Assembly (NCBI GenBank): GCA_905221605.1 | Contig: CAJNDS010002257.1 | Location: forward strand, 101,779-165,778 | Length of the DNA: 64,000 nt | Direction of reading: 5' to 3' | From: Symbiodinium natans | Taxonomy: Eukaryota > Sar > Dinophyceae > Suessiales > Symbiodiniaceae | Part shown: positions 20,955 to 30,815 of the stretch, in pieces | Numbering within the stretch: position 1 is the first letter of the stretch | How the letters are laid out: each line of letters begins with the position of its first letter | Made by a program: the position numbers and the translations under genes | Notes under the pieces: model-generated | The model's input: the letters and a program-made list of their open reading frames with translations, nothing else | What the model was told of the DNA's origin: nothing | Database searches by the model: none

Positions 20955-21046
20955 GCGAGAGGTAGGGGGAGAGCGCCGAGGCCGTCGCAGCGCGCGCCGA
21001 GGCCCAGGCCGGGTCCCAGGAAGGCGGGCAGGGTGGCCTCCAGGTG
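20955..21046 (-). CDS. Candidate exon
   Basis: The minus-strand frame reads HLEATLPAFLGPGLGLGARC then DGLGALP, with high G/C third positions. The LGLG...DG pattern is similar to the exon at 20048. Acceptor near CACCTGGAG; donor not fixed. A poly-C/A tract lies on its left. Confidence 0.33.
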
Positions 21047-21210
21047 ACGGGTGTGGGGTTTAAGGTTTTGGGGTTTACGAGTTTGGGGTTTAGGGATGAG
21101 GGTTTGGGGTCTGGGGTTTGGGTTTAGGGTTTGGGGTTTGGGGTTTAGGGTTTGGGGTTTAGGGTTTAGGGTTTGGGGTTTAGGTGGGTTCAGGCTTGGG
21201 GAGACAGCAC

Positions 21211-21278
21211 CGAGGTCCGCGCTGCCGCCGAGTGCATGGCCACCTCGCTCAGGGCAGTGGATTCAGGCACATGGCAAA
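21211..21278 (-). CDS. Candidate exon
   Basis: Acceptor TGCTTGGAG|, donor ACCTCG|GTGCTG. Reads CHVPESTALSEVAMHSAAAR then TS, ending in phase 0, with strongly biased third positions. TTTAGGG repeats on both sides. Confidence 0.4.
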
Positions 21279-21601
21279 CTCCAAGCAGTAGTGTGTTAGG
21301 GTTTAAGGTTTAGGGTTTCGGCTTTAGGGTTTGGGGGTACTGTATTTTCACAGGTTCTACTTGATGATGCTGTAATCACCTAAAATACACTGTATCATGA
21401 TGCGTTCTATTTGGTACTTCTTGACAATGACATCTGGCTTTAGGCTGCGGATCAGACCAAGCAAGACTCAGATCAACCTTTAACCCTAAATCCTAAACCC
21501 TAAAACCCTAAAACCCTAAAACTCTAAATGCACCCTTGAACCCTAAAACCCTCCAGAGAGGCCGTAAAAGGTTTGAAGAGGCGCAGCAGGCCGAGCCTGA
21601 C

Positions 21602-21647
21602 CGGGGCGCAGGGAGCGCGCCACGGAGGTGAACGGCGCCAAGGAAAC
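21602..21647 (-). CDS. Candidate exon
   Basis: Acceptor CCATAAAG|, donor CCCCG|GTCAGG, reading VSLAPFTSVARSLRP (14 of 15 third positions G/C). A plus-strand alternative (AEPDRGAGSAPR before AG|GTGAAC) overlaps it. Confidence 0.32.
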
Positions 21648-21667
21648 CTTTATGGTCGATTTTGGAG

Positions 21668-21766
21668 GTTTAGGGTTTAGGGTTTAGGGTTTAGGGTTTA
21701 GGGTTTAGGGTTTAGGGTTTAGGGTTTAGGGTTTAGGGTTTAGGGTTTAGGGTTTAGGGTTTAGGG
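21668..21766. repeat. Interstitial telomeric array, G-strand
   Basis: Fourteen perfect TTTAGGG units. Confidence 0.95.
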
Positions 21767-22481
21767 TGCAGGGTTTACGGTTTTTGTTTTGGGTTTAGGG
21801 TTTGGGGTCGTAAGAATGAGCGTAATAAAGTAAGCAGGGTTCAGGGTTTAGGGTTTAGGGTCTGGGAGTTCTCAGGCGCCTCCGCCCCCTTCGATACTGA
21901 AAAGAAGCCCAAGATTCAAACTAAATGAAAGCCGCAGGGCTTGCAAGGTGGATAAACATCCAGATGAAGATGGTTCGGGTATTTTCTCAATTAGGTTCAG
22001 GGTTTAGGGTTTCGGGTTTAGGGTTAGGGGACCCCCGTATATATCCCCAAATTATACTATCATCCTCTGATAAAGCCTCAACATGGTAGTTGGGACACCA
22101 ACTCCAGTTTCTTGGGGGGCCGAGGTTCTTCCCCGGCCTCGGTGGAATTGTAGGTCTTGGCTTGCTGGTTCTGAGTAGGTTTAGGGTTTGTAGGGTTTGT
22201 AGGGCTGTAGGGGCTGTAGGGTCCATAGGGTCTGTAGTGCTTACAGATGGAGCTCAGTAGCGCATTGCTTTTTGGGAGACTCGGCTGTTTAAGATTGGAA
22301 CTACTTTAGAATCCTACAAGCGGTTCCTGGTACTTACCTACAAGCAAGTAGCCGCGTGTAGGGCTGAACCCTAAACCCTAAACCCTAAACCCTAAACCCT
22401 AAACCCTAAACCCTAAACTCCAAACATCCCCAAGGGCGGTGCGGGCTTAGCGCCTGCAGCCCTATCAGCCTCCCAGCGCCG

Positions 22482-22483
<2 letters not shown>

Positions 22484-22543
<60 letters not shown>
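22484..22543. repeat. Poly-C tract (60 C)
   Basis: 60 consecutive C, followed by CCCTAAACCCTAA and then, at once, by G-strand telomeric repeats. Confidence 0.95.
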
Positions 22544-22544
22544 A

Positions 22545-22707
22545 CCCTAAACCCTAACCTAAGGTTTAGGGTTTAGGGTTTAGGGTTTAGGGTTTAGGGT
22601 TTAGGGTTTAGGGTTTAGGGTTTAGGGTTTAGGGTTTAGGGTTTAGGGTTTAGGGTTTAGGGTTTAGGGTTTAGGGTTTAGGGTTTAGGGTTTAGGGTTT
22701 AGGGTTC
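22545..22707. repeat. Telomeric palindrome and 20-unit G-strand array
   Basis: CCCTAAACCCTAACC is followed without a gap by TAAGGTTTAGGG and about 20 perfect TTTAGGG units. The C-then-G order makes a short telomeric palindrome (fold-back) centred near 22558. Confidence 0.95.
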
Positions 22708-22760
22708 TAAGCCCTAAACGCAAAAACCCTGATCCCTAAACTCCTAGGAGCATCCTTAAC

Positions 22761-22826
22761 ACGCCGGGGCGCCGCCACGCCCATGGCCATGCACCCCTGT
22801 GGGCTGGGCGCCAAGGGCGCTGGCTC
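22761..22826 (-). CDS. Candidate exon
   Basis: 66 nt between a good acceptor AATCCTTCACCAG| and donor CGGCGT|GTTAAG, reading EPAPLAPSPQGCMAMGVAAP then RR in phase 0. Another frame (ASALGAQPTGVHGHGRGGAP) is open but ends in a stop at the donor. TTTAGGG arrays on both sides. Confidence 0.4.
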
Positions 22827-22832
22827 CTGGTG

Positions 22833-23122
22833 AAGGATTTAGGGTTTAGGGTTTAAGGTTTAGGGTTTAGGGTTTAGGCAGAAAGGGTTTTAGGGTTTTA
22901 GGGTTTTAGGGTTTTAGGGTTTTAGGGTTTTAGGGTTTTAGGGTTTTAGGGTTTTAGGGTTTTAGGGTTTTAGGGTTTTAGGGTTTTAGGGTTTTAGGGT
23001 TTTTGGGTTTTTGGGTTTTTGGGTTTTAGGGTTCAAGGGTTTAAGGTTTTAGGGTTTTAGGGTTTAGGGTTTTAGGGTTTTAGGGTTTCAGGGTTTCAGG
23101 GTTTCAGGGTTTCAGGGTTTAG
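22833..23122. repeat. TTTTAGGG octamer telomere-variant array
   Basis: About 17 uniform TTTTAGGG octamers from roughly 22880, then TTTTTGGG, TTTAGGG and TTTCAGGG variants. TTTTAGGG is the telomere repeat of Chlamydomonas-type green algae, but here it sits inside a TTTAGGG genome and is best read as a local variant expansion. Confidence 0.95.
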
Positions 23123-23372
23123 GGGTCAGTGACCTTCTGGGTTACCACGTTCGAAGAAGGTGTGGCTGACAGGTGACAATCCTTGAAGCGGTTCGCGGTG
23201 TACGATATCCTCGTATAAGGAGTCATGGTGATCACAAGAACTATAGATGATCACGATGAGCCGAATGCTCAGAGTGCTCAAACTGGTCATCACAAAAACT
23301 CCCAATCATCATAACACCTAAAGTCGTCATGAAACCTGGCAATCATGATGACAATCAAAATCATAAAAGTAC

Positions 23373-23501
23373 GGTTTGAAGTACCCTAAATAAGGGTTAT
23401 AAGTATAGTTACCCTACATCTCAGAATCAACTAGTAGTTATAAGTACCCTACATAAGTCTTTCATTGTTATAAGGACAGTTCCCCTACTTCTCAGAATCA
23501 T
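23373..23501. repeat. Imperfect tandem duplication (about 65 bp unit)
   Basis: AAGTACCCTAAATAAG...CATCTCAGAATCA is repeated as AAGTACCCTACATAAG...CTTCTCAGAATCA. It lies downstream of the stop codon at 23501 (minus sense), so it may be 3' untranslated or intergenic DNA. Confidence 0.7.
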
Positions 23502-23564
23502 CAGAGGGCCTCGACGATCATCTGGTAGTCTCCTGGGGGCAGCTCGATCTCCAAGGAGCTCCGC
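23501..23564 (-). CDS. Candidate terminal exon, gene A
   Basis: Acceptor CACACAATCAG|, then one base completing the codon begun in the exon at 23920, then RSSLEIELPPGDYQMIVEAL and TGA. Third positions are mostly G/C. The phase across the intron agrees exactly. The ELPPGDY motif recalls turns in beta-sandwich domains, which is not enough to name a family. Confidence 0.5.
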
Positions 23565-23655
23565 CTGATTGTGTGACTGGGGGACCCTAAACCCTAAACC
23601 CTAAACCCTAAACCATAAACCCTAAACCCTAAACCCTGGGGGGGGGGGGGGGGAG

Positions 23656-23776
23656 GGGAGGGGGGTTCCGACATTCGGGGCGTACCTGATTGGGGTCCTT
23701 ATTATAAGGGGATCCGACTATTTGGGGGGTCTATTTTAGTTGTCCCCTATCTTCGCAAAATTCCCATGTAGGGAGC
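23656..23776. repeat. Dispersed repeat family E, copy 1
   Basis: Telomeric C-strand, poly-G, then AGGGGAGGGGGG, TTCCGACATT, TACCTGATTGGGGTCC and a tail through CTTCGCAAAATTCCC. The same ordered arrangement occurs at 30949-31085. It lies in the last intron of gene A. Confidence 0.75.
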
Positions 23777-23919
23777 CCGATGCCCATGCCAAAAGAGACG
23801 CTGCAGTTCAACCCTAACCCTGAACCCTCGACCCTGAACCCCTAAGTGCTGTAAACCCTAACCCCCTAAGCATCCTAAACCCTAAACCCTAAACCCTAAA
23901 CCCTTGTTGCCAACGACAC

Positions 23920-23975
23920 CTGCACCGCTGCTCACCGACCCAGAGGCCCTCCTCCGTGACCAGCGCTACACGGAC
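23920..23975 (-). CDS. Candidate exon, gene A
   Basis: Acceptor TAACATCTCAAG|, donor GTGCAG|GTGTCG. 18 codons plus two bases: VRVALVTEEGLWVGEQRC. The two spare bases (AG) plus the first base of the next exon give Arg. The exon starts in phase 0, matching the exon at 24580. Confidence 0.5.
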
Positions 23976-24388
23976 CTTGAGATGTTAGGGGGCTTCCGAT
24001 GAGAGAGGGTTTAGGGTTTAGGGTTTAGGGTTCAGGGTTTAGGGTTTAGGGGGCACCCCTGTTTTTTTTTGGGAGGGGGGGGAGGGGAGGAGTTTGAGGC
24101 ATATGGTATGGGGGGGGGCTTATTAGGGTAGCCCGTTTTGGGGGGTTTCGATGAGGACTATCCAATTTTGGGGTATGTGAGGGGTATGCTTATCGTGGAA
24201 GTACCATGTAAGGTTCACAGCTGAGGTATTGGGGGTCGCAGCTGCTTTGCTTGAGGGTTTCTTTTGTTTTGAAGCTGCGTTTCTGTTTGGGCTCAGGGTT
24301 TTTCAAGATTTGGGGTTTGCTGCAGGTGTTTCAGGCTATGTTCGTTTGGGTTCGTGACGTTTGGGGGCTTTTGCTCAAAGTCCGTAAC

Positions 24389-24498
24389 TTGGGATGTTCC
24401 CCCTTATGATGGCAGATATTCATAGGGATGATAATCGGGGGTTACTAAGACTACATATTCCCTGTTTAGGACTGCTAGAAAAAAGGGCAGCATCCTAA
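24389..24498. mobile_element. Family A element, copy 3
   Basis: Starts TTGGGATGTTCCCCCTTATG and ends CAGCATCCTAA. The flanks TCCGTAAC (24381-24388) and CCCGTAAC (24499-24506) match at 7 of 8 positions, a target-site duplication. Located in a presumed intron of gene A. Confidence 0.65.
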
Positions 24499-24579
24499 CC
24501 CGTAACCCTAAAACGCGAAGCCCGCCCTAGAGCCTTTAGGGTTTAGGGTTTAGGGTTTAGGGTTAGAGGGCAAGTCGGC

Positions 24580-24645
24580 TCGGAAGCCATCCACTAGGCC
24601 GCCGGCGTAGTGGGCGATGAAGGGTGACCAGGCCGCAATGGTAAC
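24580..24645 (-). CDS. Candidate exon, gene A
   Basis: 22 codons, VTIAAWSPFIAHYAGGLVDG then FR, after GAACGTCAG|. The end is placed at a GC donor CGA|GCCGAC, which keeps phase 0 into the exon at 23920. Third positions are mostly C or G. TTTAGGG repeats flank both sides. Family not recognised. Confidence 0.45.
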
Positions 24646-24670
24646 CTGACGTTCCGAAACTCGAACTACT

Positions 24671-24753
24671 GGGTTTAGGGTTTAGGGTTTAGGGTTTAGG
24701 GTTTAGGGTTTAGGGTTTAGGGTTTAGGGTTTAGGGTTTAGGGTTTAGGGTTT
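24671..24753. repeat. Interstitial telomeric array, G-strand
   Basis: About twelve perfect TTTAGGG units. Confidence 0.95.
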
Positions 24754-25971
24754 TGGGAGAAACCGAAGAGAAACAAGGGTATTCTTGATTTGGTGATAAG
24801 GGATCCTCACCCTAAACAGAGGAATACGACTGCTGTTAGATCGCCTCCTGGCAAGATGAGCAGGCCCCAGTCACCAAACGAACGCAGTTTCAATTCCTAC
24901 ATTCTGCTCCATAGGCCCCCCCCCAAACTCTAAATCCTAAACCCTCAACCCTGAACCCTGAACCCTAAACCCTCAACCCTCAACCCCAAACTCCACCACC
25001 ACCACCACCACCACCAACTTTCTAAGGGACTGCCAGGTGGGTTGTTTGCGCCGTGTGGGGTGCCTTGAACCTTGAACCTTGAAACTTGAACCCTAAACCC
25101 TAAACTTACCCTAAACCCTAACCCTAAACCCTAAACCCTAAACCCTAAACCCTAAACCCTAAACCCTAAACCCCAAACGTGCCTTGAACCCTGGAACCCT
25201 ACATCCTGCATCCTGAGCCCCAGAGGCTTTGAGAAGCTTCAGCAAGCGTCGGGCAGTGCCTCAAGCCCCTTGGGCCCCAAAACCTACACTACCTTAGCTT
25301 TGGAGTAGACCCTGGAAAAAAGGTATATACTTTTTAGGTAATAAGTAGCAATAATAGGAACCCAGAACAAAAAAAAGTATTAAAGTATAGTACTCCAAAG
25401 CCCAGCTACCTAAACCCTCATCCTTAGGGGAACTACCTAAACCCCCCAAGAGGGGGGGTACAACTTTAAGGGCTCACTGTTGCGGGGTTTAGGGCGTTTA
25501 GGGTTTTAGGGTTCCTAAGGGGGCCCCAACCCCCCCCCCCCCCCGACCGACCCCAAAAAAACTCTCCCGGCCAAGATTCCACAGATGGCTGCCCCACCTG
25601 CCATGCGGCGAAGCAAGAGCCGAACCACAACCCCACTAAGCCCTGCCCCAAACCCCATTAAGCCCTTCTAAGCCCTTCTATAAGCCCCAACATGAGCCCT
25701 ATTACATCCGACTTGAAGTCCGCCAAATAAACCCTGAAGCCACGGGAGCCACGCTTCCCTTAGCTCTGAGAATGGCAGCTCGCCAGAGCTGGGTTGCTGT
25801 TAAGGATTCATTAGCAGCAATTTGGGGTTTAGGGAAAAATGATAGGCTCCAGCGTTGCAGGTTTCTGACAGCAGCCACTCAGCTTACCAAAGCCCCAAAA
25901 AATCTCAACAAAAACCCGAAACCCAGACTCCATCTGAAGCCGTGCTCTTCATTTTAGCACGGTTTTCTGAG

Positions 25972-26061
25972 ATCTTTTGCTGCCTTCACCGGCAGCTTCA
26001 TGGAGGAGGGTAGCGCCCGGATGTTCCTGCAGTGGGTCGCGCGCTTCTTGTGGCTTTTCAG
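25972..26061 (+). CDS. Candidate exon, plus strand
   Basis: After CGGTTTTCTGAG| the frame reads SFAAFTGSFMEEGSARMFLQ then WVARFLWLF, with about 90% G/C third positions and a hydrophobic C-terminal part that could be a membrane segment. The donor is uncertain (AGGG|GTTGGG). A short minus-strand alternative (EHPGATLLHEAA between GCAG and GTGAAG) overlaps. Confidence 0.3.
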
Positions 26062-26104
26062 GGGTTGGGTTCTCCCCCCGCCCCCCGTCTGGAAGGAAGC
26101 TAAA

Positions 26105-26690
26105 TAGAACCTAAACCCTAAAACCGGGGGCTTCGTGATTTTAAGGTCTCAGGATCGAAAGGTGGACAAAGCTTCAGGTGACGAACTCGGCAAGACCCTG
26201 ACAACGCGGAACGCAGGCGACTAACTGGGTTTAGACTAAACCCCAAAAACAAGGGCTGGTTCGGGTGGAGGCTTGCGCCCTGTACTAGCCACGTTACTTT
26301 TGGCAAAACAGTGCGCTCGATACCCTCGACCCCAATCCCCGAACCTTGTAAGCTGTGCCAGAGCGCCCCCCAATGACCCTCTATGATTCCCTAAGTACCT
26401 GCTAGTAAGGGCCCTTTCACCCTACGAAGGGTAGTCGGGGCGGGGGGTGTATAGGTACAAAAACTCGGAGCTTCAAGCTCCACCTCGAAAATAACCCTTC
26501 CTCGGTCGCATTGATGGTAGAGCTCAGGGTTTGCATTCTTATTACACACTACCACTCACAGCCCTACAAGACAGTAGGTTACAACCCAACCCCGGAACCC
26601 TACCAGGTGTGCCTTCAACCGTTCCGAAAACATGTTCGTGCCCATGGCTCTACGTTTCGGCAGTCGAGGAACTTCAAATAATCCTCGTAA
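26105..26690. other. Unassigned stretch
   Basis: Unique sequence nearly free of telomere repeats. Short ORFs on both strands, none with a convincing pair of splice sites. Confidence 0.3.
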
Positions 26691-26695
26691 CCTAC

Positions 26696-26753
26696 TCCAG
26701 GAGCCTTCTGAAGACCAGTGTCATGCGCTTGTAGTCTTCCAAAAAGGCCACGA
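26696..26753 (-). CDS. Candidate exon
   Basis: Acceptor GACATGTTAG|, donor CTGGA|GTAGGT. The frame with best codon bias reads VAFLEDYKRMTLVFRRLL. Another frame (RGLFGRLQAHDTGLQKAPG) would join both neighbours in phase but has poor third-position bias, so the frame is unresolved. Confidence 0.35.
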
Positions 26754-26891
26754 CTAACATGTCTCTACGTACCTAATTTGAGCCTCCCCTATGCCAACCC
26801 CTGATGATAAACCCCCGAAGCTGGCCCTCCCTATAAACCCAATGGACCCCCTCTACTAAGCATGAATTAGTTTAGGGTTTGGGGTTGAGGG

Positions 26892-26992
26892 TTGGGATGT
26901 CCCCCCTTAAAAAATAGTCCTTAATAGGGATTACAATAGGGGGTGCTATAATCCCTAACAAGGAGCTGTTAATCTAGGGGGGGACATCCCGA
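26892..26992. mobile_element. Family A element, copy 4
   Basis: TTGGGATGTCCCCCCTTA at the left and GGGGGGACATCCCGA at the right. The flanks GTTGAGGG (26884-26891) and GTTGAGGC (26993-27000) match at 7 of 8 positions. The left duplication is itself telomere-like DNA, so the element inserted into an existing telomeric tract. Confidence 0.7.
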
Positions 26993-27007
26993 GTTGAGGC
27001 TTCAACC

Positions 27008-27098
27008 CCCTAAACCCTAAACCCTAAACCCTAAACCCTAAACCCTAAACCCTAAACCCTAAACCCTAAACCCTAAACCCTAAACCCTAAACCCTAAA
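27008..27098. repeat. Interstitial telomeric array, C-strand
   Basis: Thirteen perfect CCCTAAA units immediately after the family A element. Confidence 0.95.
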
Positions 27099-27127
27099 CT
27101 CCCAACCCTAGACTCCAAACCCCAAAC

Positions 27128-27202
27128 CGTGAGCCAGGGTGCAAGTGGTTCGTCGACTCAAAGGCGTTCTCTGCCTTCAGGTCGGAACCGAGGTCCATCA
27201 TC
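27128..27202 (-). CDS. Candidate exon
   Basis: Acceptor CGAAGAGTCAG|, donor CTCACG|GTTTGG. Reads MMDLGSDLKAENAFESTNHL then HPGS, with most third positions G/C. A short plus-strand alternative with a strong acceptor (CTCTGCCTTCAG|, VGTEVHHPDSS) overlaps. Confidence 0.37.
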
Positions 27203-27791
27203 CTGACTCTTCGGGTAGTTACATGGGGATGTCCGAACATCGGCGTACCCCTCAATATCCCCAACATGCTACATAATCCCTTTAAAAGAGCCATCCCCCA
27301 AAATGGGTACCCCTGTCTTCGGAAACCCCCATAAGTGGTCCCTTAATCTGGGGAGCCCTGGTATACCCTTCTATACCTTATGAAACCCGAAGGCCCATGC
27401 TTCATGGCCCCCAAGACACTCGGAACTCGAGGGTTTGGTGTGCAAGCCTTAGGGCTTAGGGTTCCCCCAGCCTCAGGAATCTGCATAGGGTTTGGATTTC
27501 AGGGTCCAGGGTTTAGGACTTAGGGTTGAGGGCTTAGTGGGTGTAGATCTATGTTTTTAAGGCCTTGGAGCAGACAGGGTGTAGGATTTAGGGTTTGGGG
27601 TTTGGGGTTTAGGGTTTAGGGTTGTGGGTTGAGGGTTTAGGGTTGAGGGTCAAGGTGTAGGGTTTGGGGTTTGGTGTTTGATTGGGCTTTGAGTGGATCA
27701 CCCCAAAGAAAGGGGGACTGAGGGCACCGCTGGTCATTTCTACACACGATAGCATACTATACCTAGGTTCCCCAGCAGAAACGGCAAATTA

Positions 27792-27845
27792 GGTTTACAA
27801 GGGATCCTACGGCCCAAAAACGGGGAGAAGGGTACTACTGGGCAT
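27792..27845. mobile_element. Family F element, partial copy
   Basis: Shares GGATCCTACGGCCCAAAAA and AAGGGTACTACTGGGC with copies at 38711 and 57848. The left half is not clearly conserved. Confidence 0.35.
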
Positions 27846-28115
27846 CCGAGATACTCTATGCCTTCAGCTACAGTTCCCAACTCTGAACCCTAAACCCTAA
27901 ACCCTAAACCCTAAACCCTTTTGGGGGTGAGAGGGGCTTTCTTCCTTTTGGGCAACCAAAAGTCTGTCCTCGTCACGCTATCGCAGTGCACGCTGCTTCC
28001 TTGCAGGCAGGCCTAAGCCTTAAGCCTTAAACCCCTAGCCCTTATAACCCTAAACCCTAAACCCTAAACCCCAAGCAAAGACTGGCCCTCAAACCTCAGC
28101 CGGTAAAGAATCCGG

Positions 28116-28132
28116 GGGGGGGGGGGGGGGGG
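28116..28132. repeat. Poly-G tract
   Basis: About 17 G, followed by AGGTCATCTTGGGGGTCAT, loosely like the family E arrangement. Confidence 0.8.
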
Positions 28133-28219
28133 TCATCTTGGGGGTCATATTTGAAAAGAGACAAGAGAAGCCGTGAGGAGTGCAACCTGAGGGGTTCAAG
28201 TTTGGATCGCTCACATGGT

Positions 28220-28385
28220 AGTATATGCTGTACCTTGTATGATATGTTATATTATCTCGTATATTGAATATTGAATATCGTTTATTATCTATCTATCTGC
28301 CTCTATCTATCTATCTATGTATATATATATATATATATATTTATTTATTTATTCATTTATTTATATTTATATATTTATAAGTGTA
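28220..28385. repeat. TA/TATC microsatellite tract
   Basis: TATCTATC, (TA)n and TTTATTTA blocks. It immediately precedes the plus-strand candidate exon at 28433. Confidence 0.9.
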
Positions 28386-28432
28386 CGCAAAGCTTGCATA
28401 AACCATCCCCGAACCCTCAAATCTAAACGCAG

Positions 28433-28581
28433 CCTGCGGCATCGTCGGCGGCACCGAGGCCGATCGTTACGAAGAACGGAACCGCGTCGTGCGGGCAGCC
28501 TCGGCAAACCTGGGCCATCTTGACTTTGGGGTGGCGACTTTGGGTGTCGGGCGCTGGATTCTTAGGTGCTTGTTGAGGGCG
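28433..28581 (+). CDS. Candidate exon, plus strand
   Basis: Acceptor TCTAAACGCAG|, then two bases and 49 codons starting CGIVGGTEADRYEERNRVVR and ending GRWILRCLLRA at a consensus donor GGGCG|GTAAGG. High G/C third positions over 149 nt make it one of the best plus-strand calls. No family recognised. Confidence 0.45.
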
Positions 28582-28600
28582 GTAAGGAAGGGCGGACATG

Positions 28601-28888
28601 TCATTTGTTTCGCTCCTTTGGATTCGCACAGTCCTCGAGTACGGAGTGTAGGGACAGGCCGGAAGACAAGAAACTTGGGCTAGAGTCCCCGACGTGAAAG
28701 GCAACGTTGCGCTTCAGCAAGCCTTCAGTGCTACCGGGTTTCTTAGCAGAGTTGCGATTCAAACCGATAGAAAAACTGCTTATGAATAGGTTGCCGTTTG
28801 AGGAAAGATGGAACGCGCAACGCATGTAGTCACCTAGGAGAAGAGGATCCTCGTTCCTTGTCATAAGCCAATCGCTTTTTGCTTTCAA
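28601..28888 (-). CDS. Open frame of 95 codons, uncertain
   Basis: An ATG-initiated minus-strand frame, with DWLMTRNEDPLLLGDYMRCA and SVLEDCANPKERNK before TGA, without low-complexity sequence. Codon use is unbiased, and two plus-strand frames through the same DNA also read plausibly, so confidence is low. Confidence 0.2.
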   Translation of the reverse strand: MKAKSDWLMTRNEDPLLLGDYMRCAFHLSSNGNLFISSFSIGLNRNSAKKPGSTEGLLKRNVAFHVGDSSPSFLSSGLSLHSVLEDCANPKERNK

Positions 28889-29082
28889 TTTTCAATTTTA
28901 GGGTCCAGGCTTAAGCTGAAGAGGCCACCCACTACCTCAGGAACGACAGCGGTTTAGGGTTTAGGGTTAAAGGTTTCGGGTTTAGGGGTGCCCTGTGTTT
29001 CGCTAGAAGATGCAACCCCTTATACGCATGGCACACCAAGAGGGACCGCCAGTTACAGCAACCCAAGCGCCAGCAAGGCTTT

Positions 29083-29172
29083 GAAACCCTAAACCCTAAA
29101 CCCTAAACCCTAAACCCTAAACCCTAAACCCTAAACCCTAAACCCTAAACCCTAAACCCTAAACCCTAAACC
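29083..29172. repeat. Interstitial telomeric array, C-strand
   Basis: About thirteen CCCTAAA units, with CCCAAAA variants at the right end. Confidence 0.95.
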
Positions 29173-29529
29173 CAAAACCCAAATAACCCTAAACCCTAAA
29201 CCGCCTCAAAGTCCCTTAACCCTTCTGGTGAGCCTCTATGTCGGTGCTCCGGAATCTCAGCTCGTAGCTACCTCGATGGGTAGGAGATGGGGATGCAGCC
29301 ACTCTACTTATTTCCGGGCACCAGGCTCCAAGGCCTTGAGGGGCTTTGGACTCCCTAAACCCTAAACCCTAAACCCTAAACCCTAAACCCTAAACCCTAA
29401 ACCCATTTTTAGGGTCTGGGTTTGGGGTTTAGGGGTAGTATGGGCCAGCTTATCCGAGCTCGGGGCTTTAGGGCTTGCGAGTTTGTTTCGGGCTTGCGGC
29501 TGAAGCATCTGTGGCTTAGGCCGCCGTCG

Positions 29530-29622
29530 GTTTAGGGTTTAGGGTTTAGGGTTTAGGGTTTAGGGTTTAGGGTTTAGGGTTTAGGGTTTAGGGTGTAGAG
29601 TTTAGGGTTTAGGGTTTAGGGA
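29530..29622. repeat. Interstitial telomeric array, G-strand
   Basis: About thirteen TTTAGGG units with two variants (GTGTAGAGT) near the right end. Confidence 0.95.
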
Positions 29623-29879
29623 CTCCCTACATGGTTACAGCACCACATTCCTCTCAAACTCACTGGTTCTGCGCAGGGGCCGGAACTAGGTTATAAAAAC
29701 ATAAGCCCTTTTGGTCTAAAGGGGCTTATAAGGGAACCCAAGCCCGTCACCATGTCTTGCCCTTAAAGGGGATCTCAGGCCAGCAGCTCCCTCTCAGAAC
29801 AAAGAACAAACTAGCTATGCTATAATCCTATTTGTAGGATCAACCCCCGGCAGAAGCCAAAAGCAAAAAAGCGATCCCG

Positions 29880-30137
29880 AGCCCCAAGCCCCAAGCCCCA
29901 AACCCTAAACCCCAAACCCTATACCCTAACCCTCAAACCCAAGACCCTAAACCCTCAACCCTTCCCCCAACCCTAAACCCCAAACCCCCAAACCCCCAAA
30001 CCCGCAAACCCCCAAACCCCCAAACCCCCAAACCCCCAAACCCCCAAACCCGCAAACCCCCAAACCCCCAAACCCCCAAACAGCCGAAAACCCCCAAACC
30101 CGCACAAACCCCCAAACCCCAAAACCCCAAACCCCCA
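29880..30137. repeat. CCCCCAAA variant telomeric block
   Basis: Long run of CCCCAAA and CCCCCAAA units with CCCGCAAA variants in a regular pattern; it passes directly into the CCCCTAAA array. Confidence 0.9.
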
Positions 30138-30149
30138 AACCCCAAACCC

Positions 30150-30258
30150 CAAAACCCCTAAACCCCTAAACCCCTAAACCCCTAAACCCCTAAACCCCTA
30201 AACCCCTAAACCCCTAAACCCCTAAACCCCTAAACCCCTAAACCCCTAAACCCTAAAC
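30150..30258. repeat. CCCCTAAA octamer telomere-variant array
   Basis: Thirteen uniform CCCCTAAA (TTTAGGGG) octamers, then two normal heptamers. Confidence 0.95.
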
Positions 30259-30386
30259 CAAATCCGCCTGGTTGGAGCTGGAAGACCACGCCAGGGCCCA
30301 CAGCGCTGGAACTTGGCATCACTTCCATGAGGCCTCTCCCAAGTTCCGTCATTTCTGCTTGTGTCTCCGATAACCCATATGAAGGG

Positions 30387-30460
30387 GTTTAGGGTTTAGG
30401 GTTTAGGGTTTAGGGTTTAGGGTTTAGGGTTTAGGGTTTAGGGTTTAGGGTTTAGGGTTT
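30387..30460. repeat. Interstitial telomeric array, G-strand
   Basis: About ten perfect TTTAGGG units. Confidence 0.95.
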
Positions 30461-30729
30461 GGGGCAACACGTTCTACTATTCCTAGAAAATAAGCAAGCC
30501 CAGATGCCTAAGCAAGGTCATCTTTTGGCCATCCGGGATTTAAGACTTAGAGTTTCGGGAACCTAGCAGACGAAGGGCGCCCAGAACCCATGGCTCTTAA
30601 GATCAGGGAGTAGCGGAACTGCACGTCATGGTTGGAGTCGAGGAAAACCCTAAACCCTAAACCCTAAACCCTAAACCCTAAACCCTAAACCCTAAACCTT
30701 CAGTGGAAGTTTTGGGGTCTTTTCTCTTT

Positions 30730-30789
30730 TTAATCAGCAGAGAGGGCCTCGATGAACCTCGATGGACATTCGCGGTGCCAAGATGTCCT
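30730..30789 (-). CDS. Candidate terminal exon, gene B
   Basis: Acceptor AGCGGACCAG|, then RTSWHRECPSRFIEALSAD and TAA (20 codons, phase 0). It joins in phase with the exon at 31114. The DNA at its 3' end (AGAGGGCCTCGA) also occurs at the 3' end of gene A (23501), so the two gene ends may be related. Confidence 0.45.
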   Translation of the reverse strand, partial: RTSWHRECPSRFIEALSAD

Positions 30790-30815
30790 CTGGTCCGCTT
30801 GGCTTGACGCAACAT

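Noticed and set aside
22880-23000. Green-algal (Chlamydomonas-type) telomere TTTTAGGG
   Set aside because: It is a single local block among dozens of TTTAGGG arrays and other variants, so it does not indicate a green-algal source.
22833-23095. CRISPR array
   Set aside because: Regular repeats are contiguous telomere variants with no spacers of constant length; the genome is eukaryotic.
29933-30145. ORFs with GFGGLGVWGFGGL repeats
   Set aside because: Direct translation of CCCCCAAA telomere variants; the same WGLGFRVWGL pattern recurs wherever TTTGGGG units occur (for example 21051).
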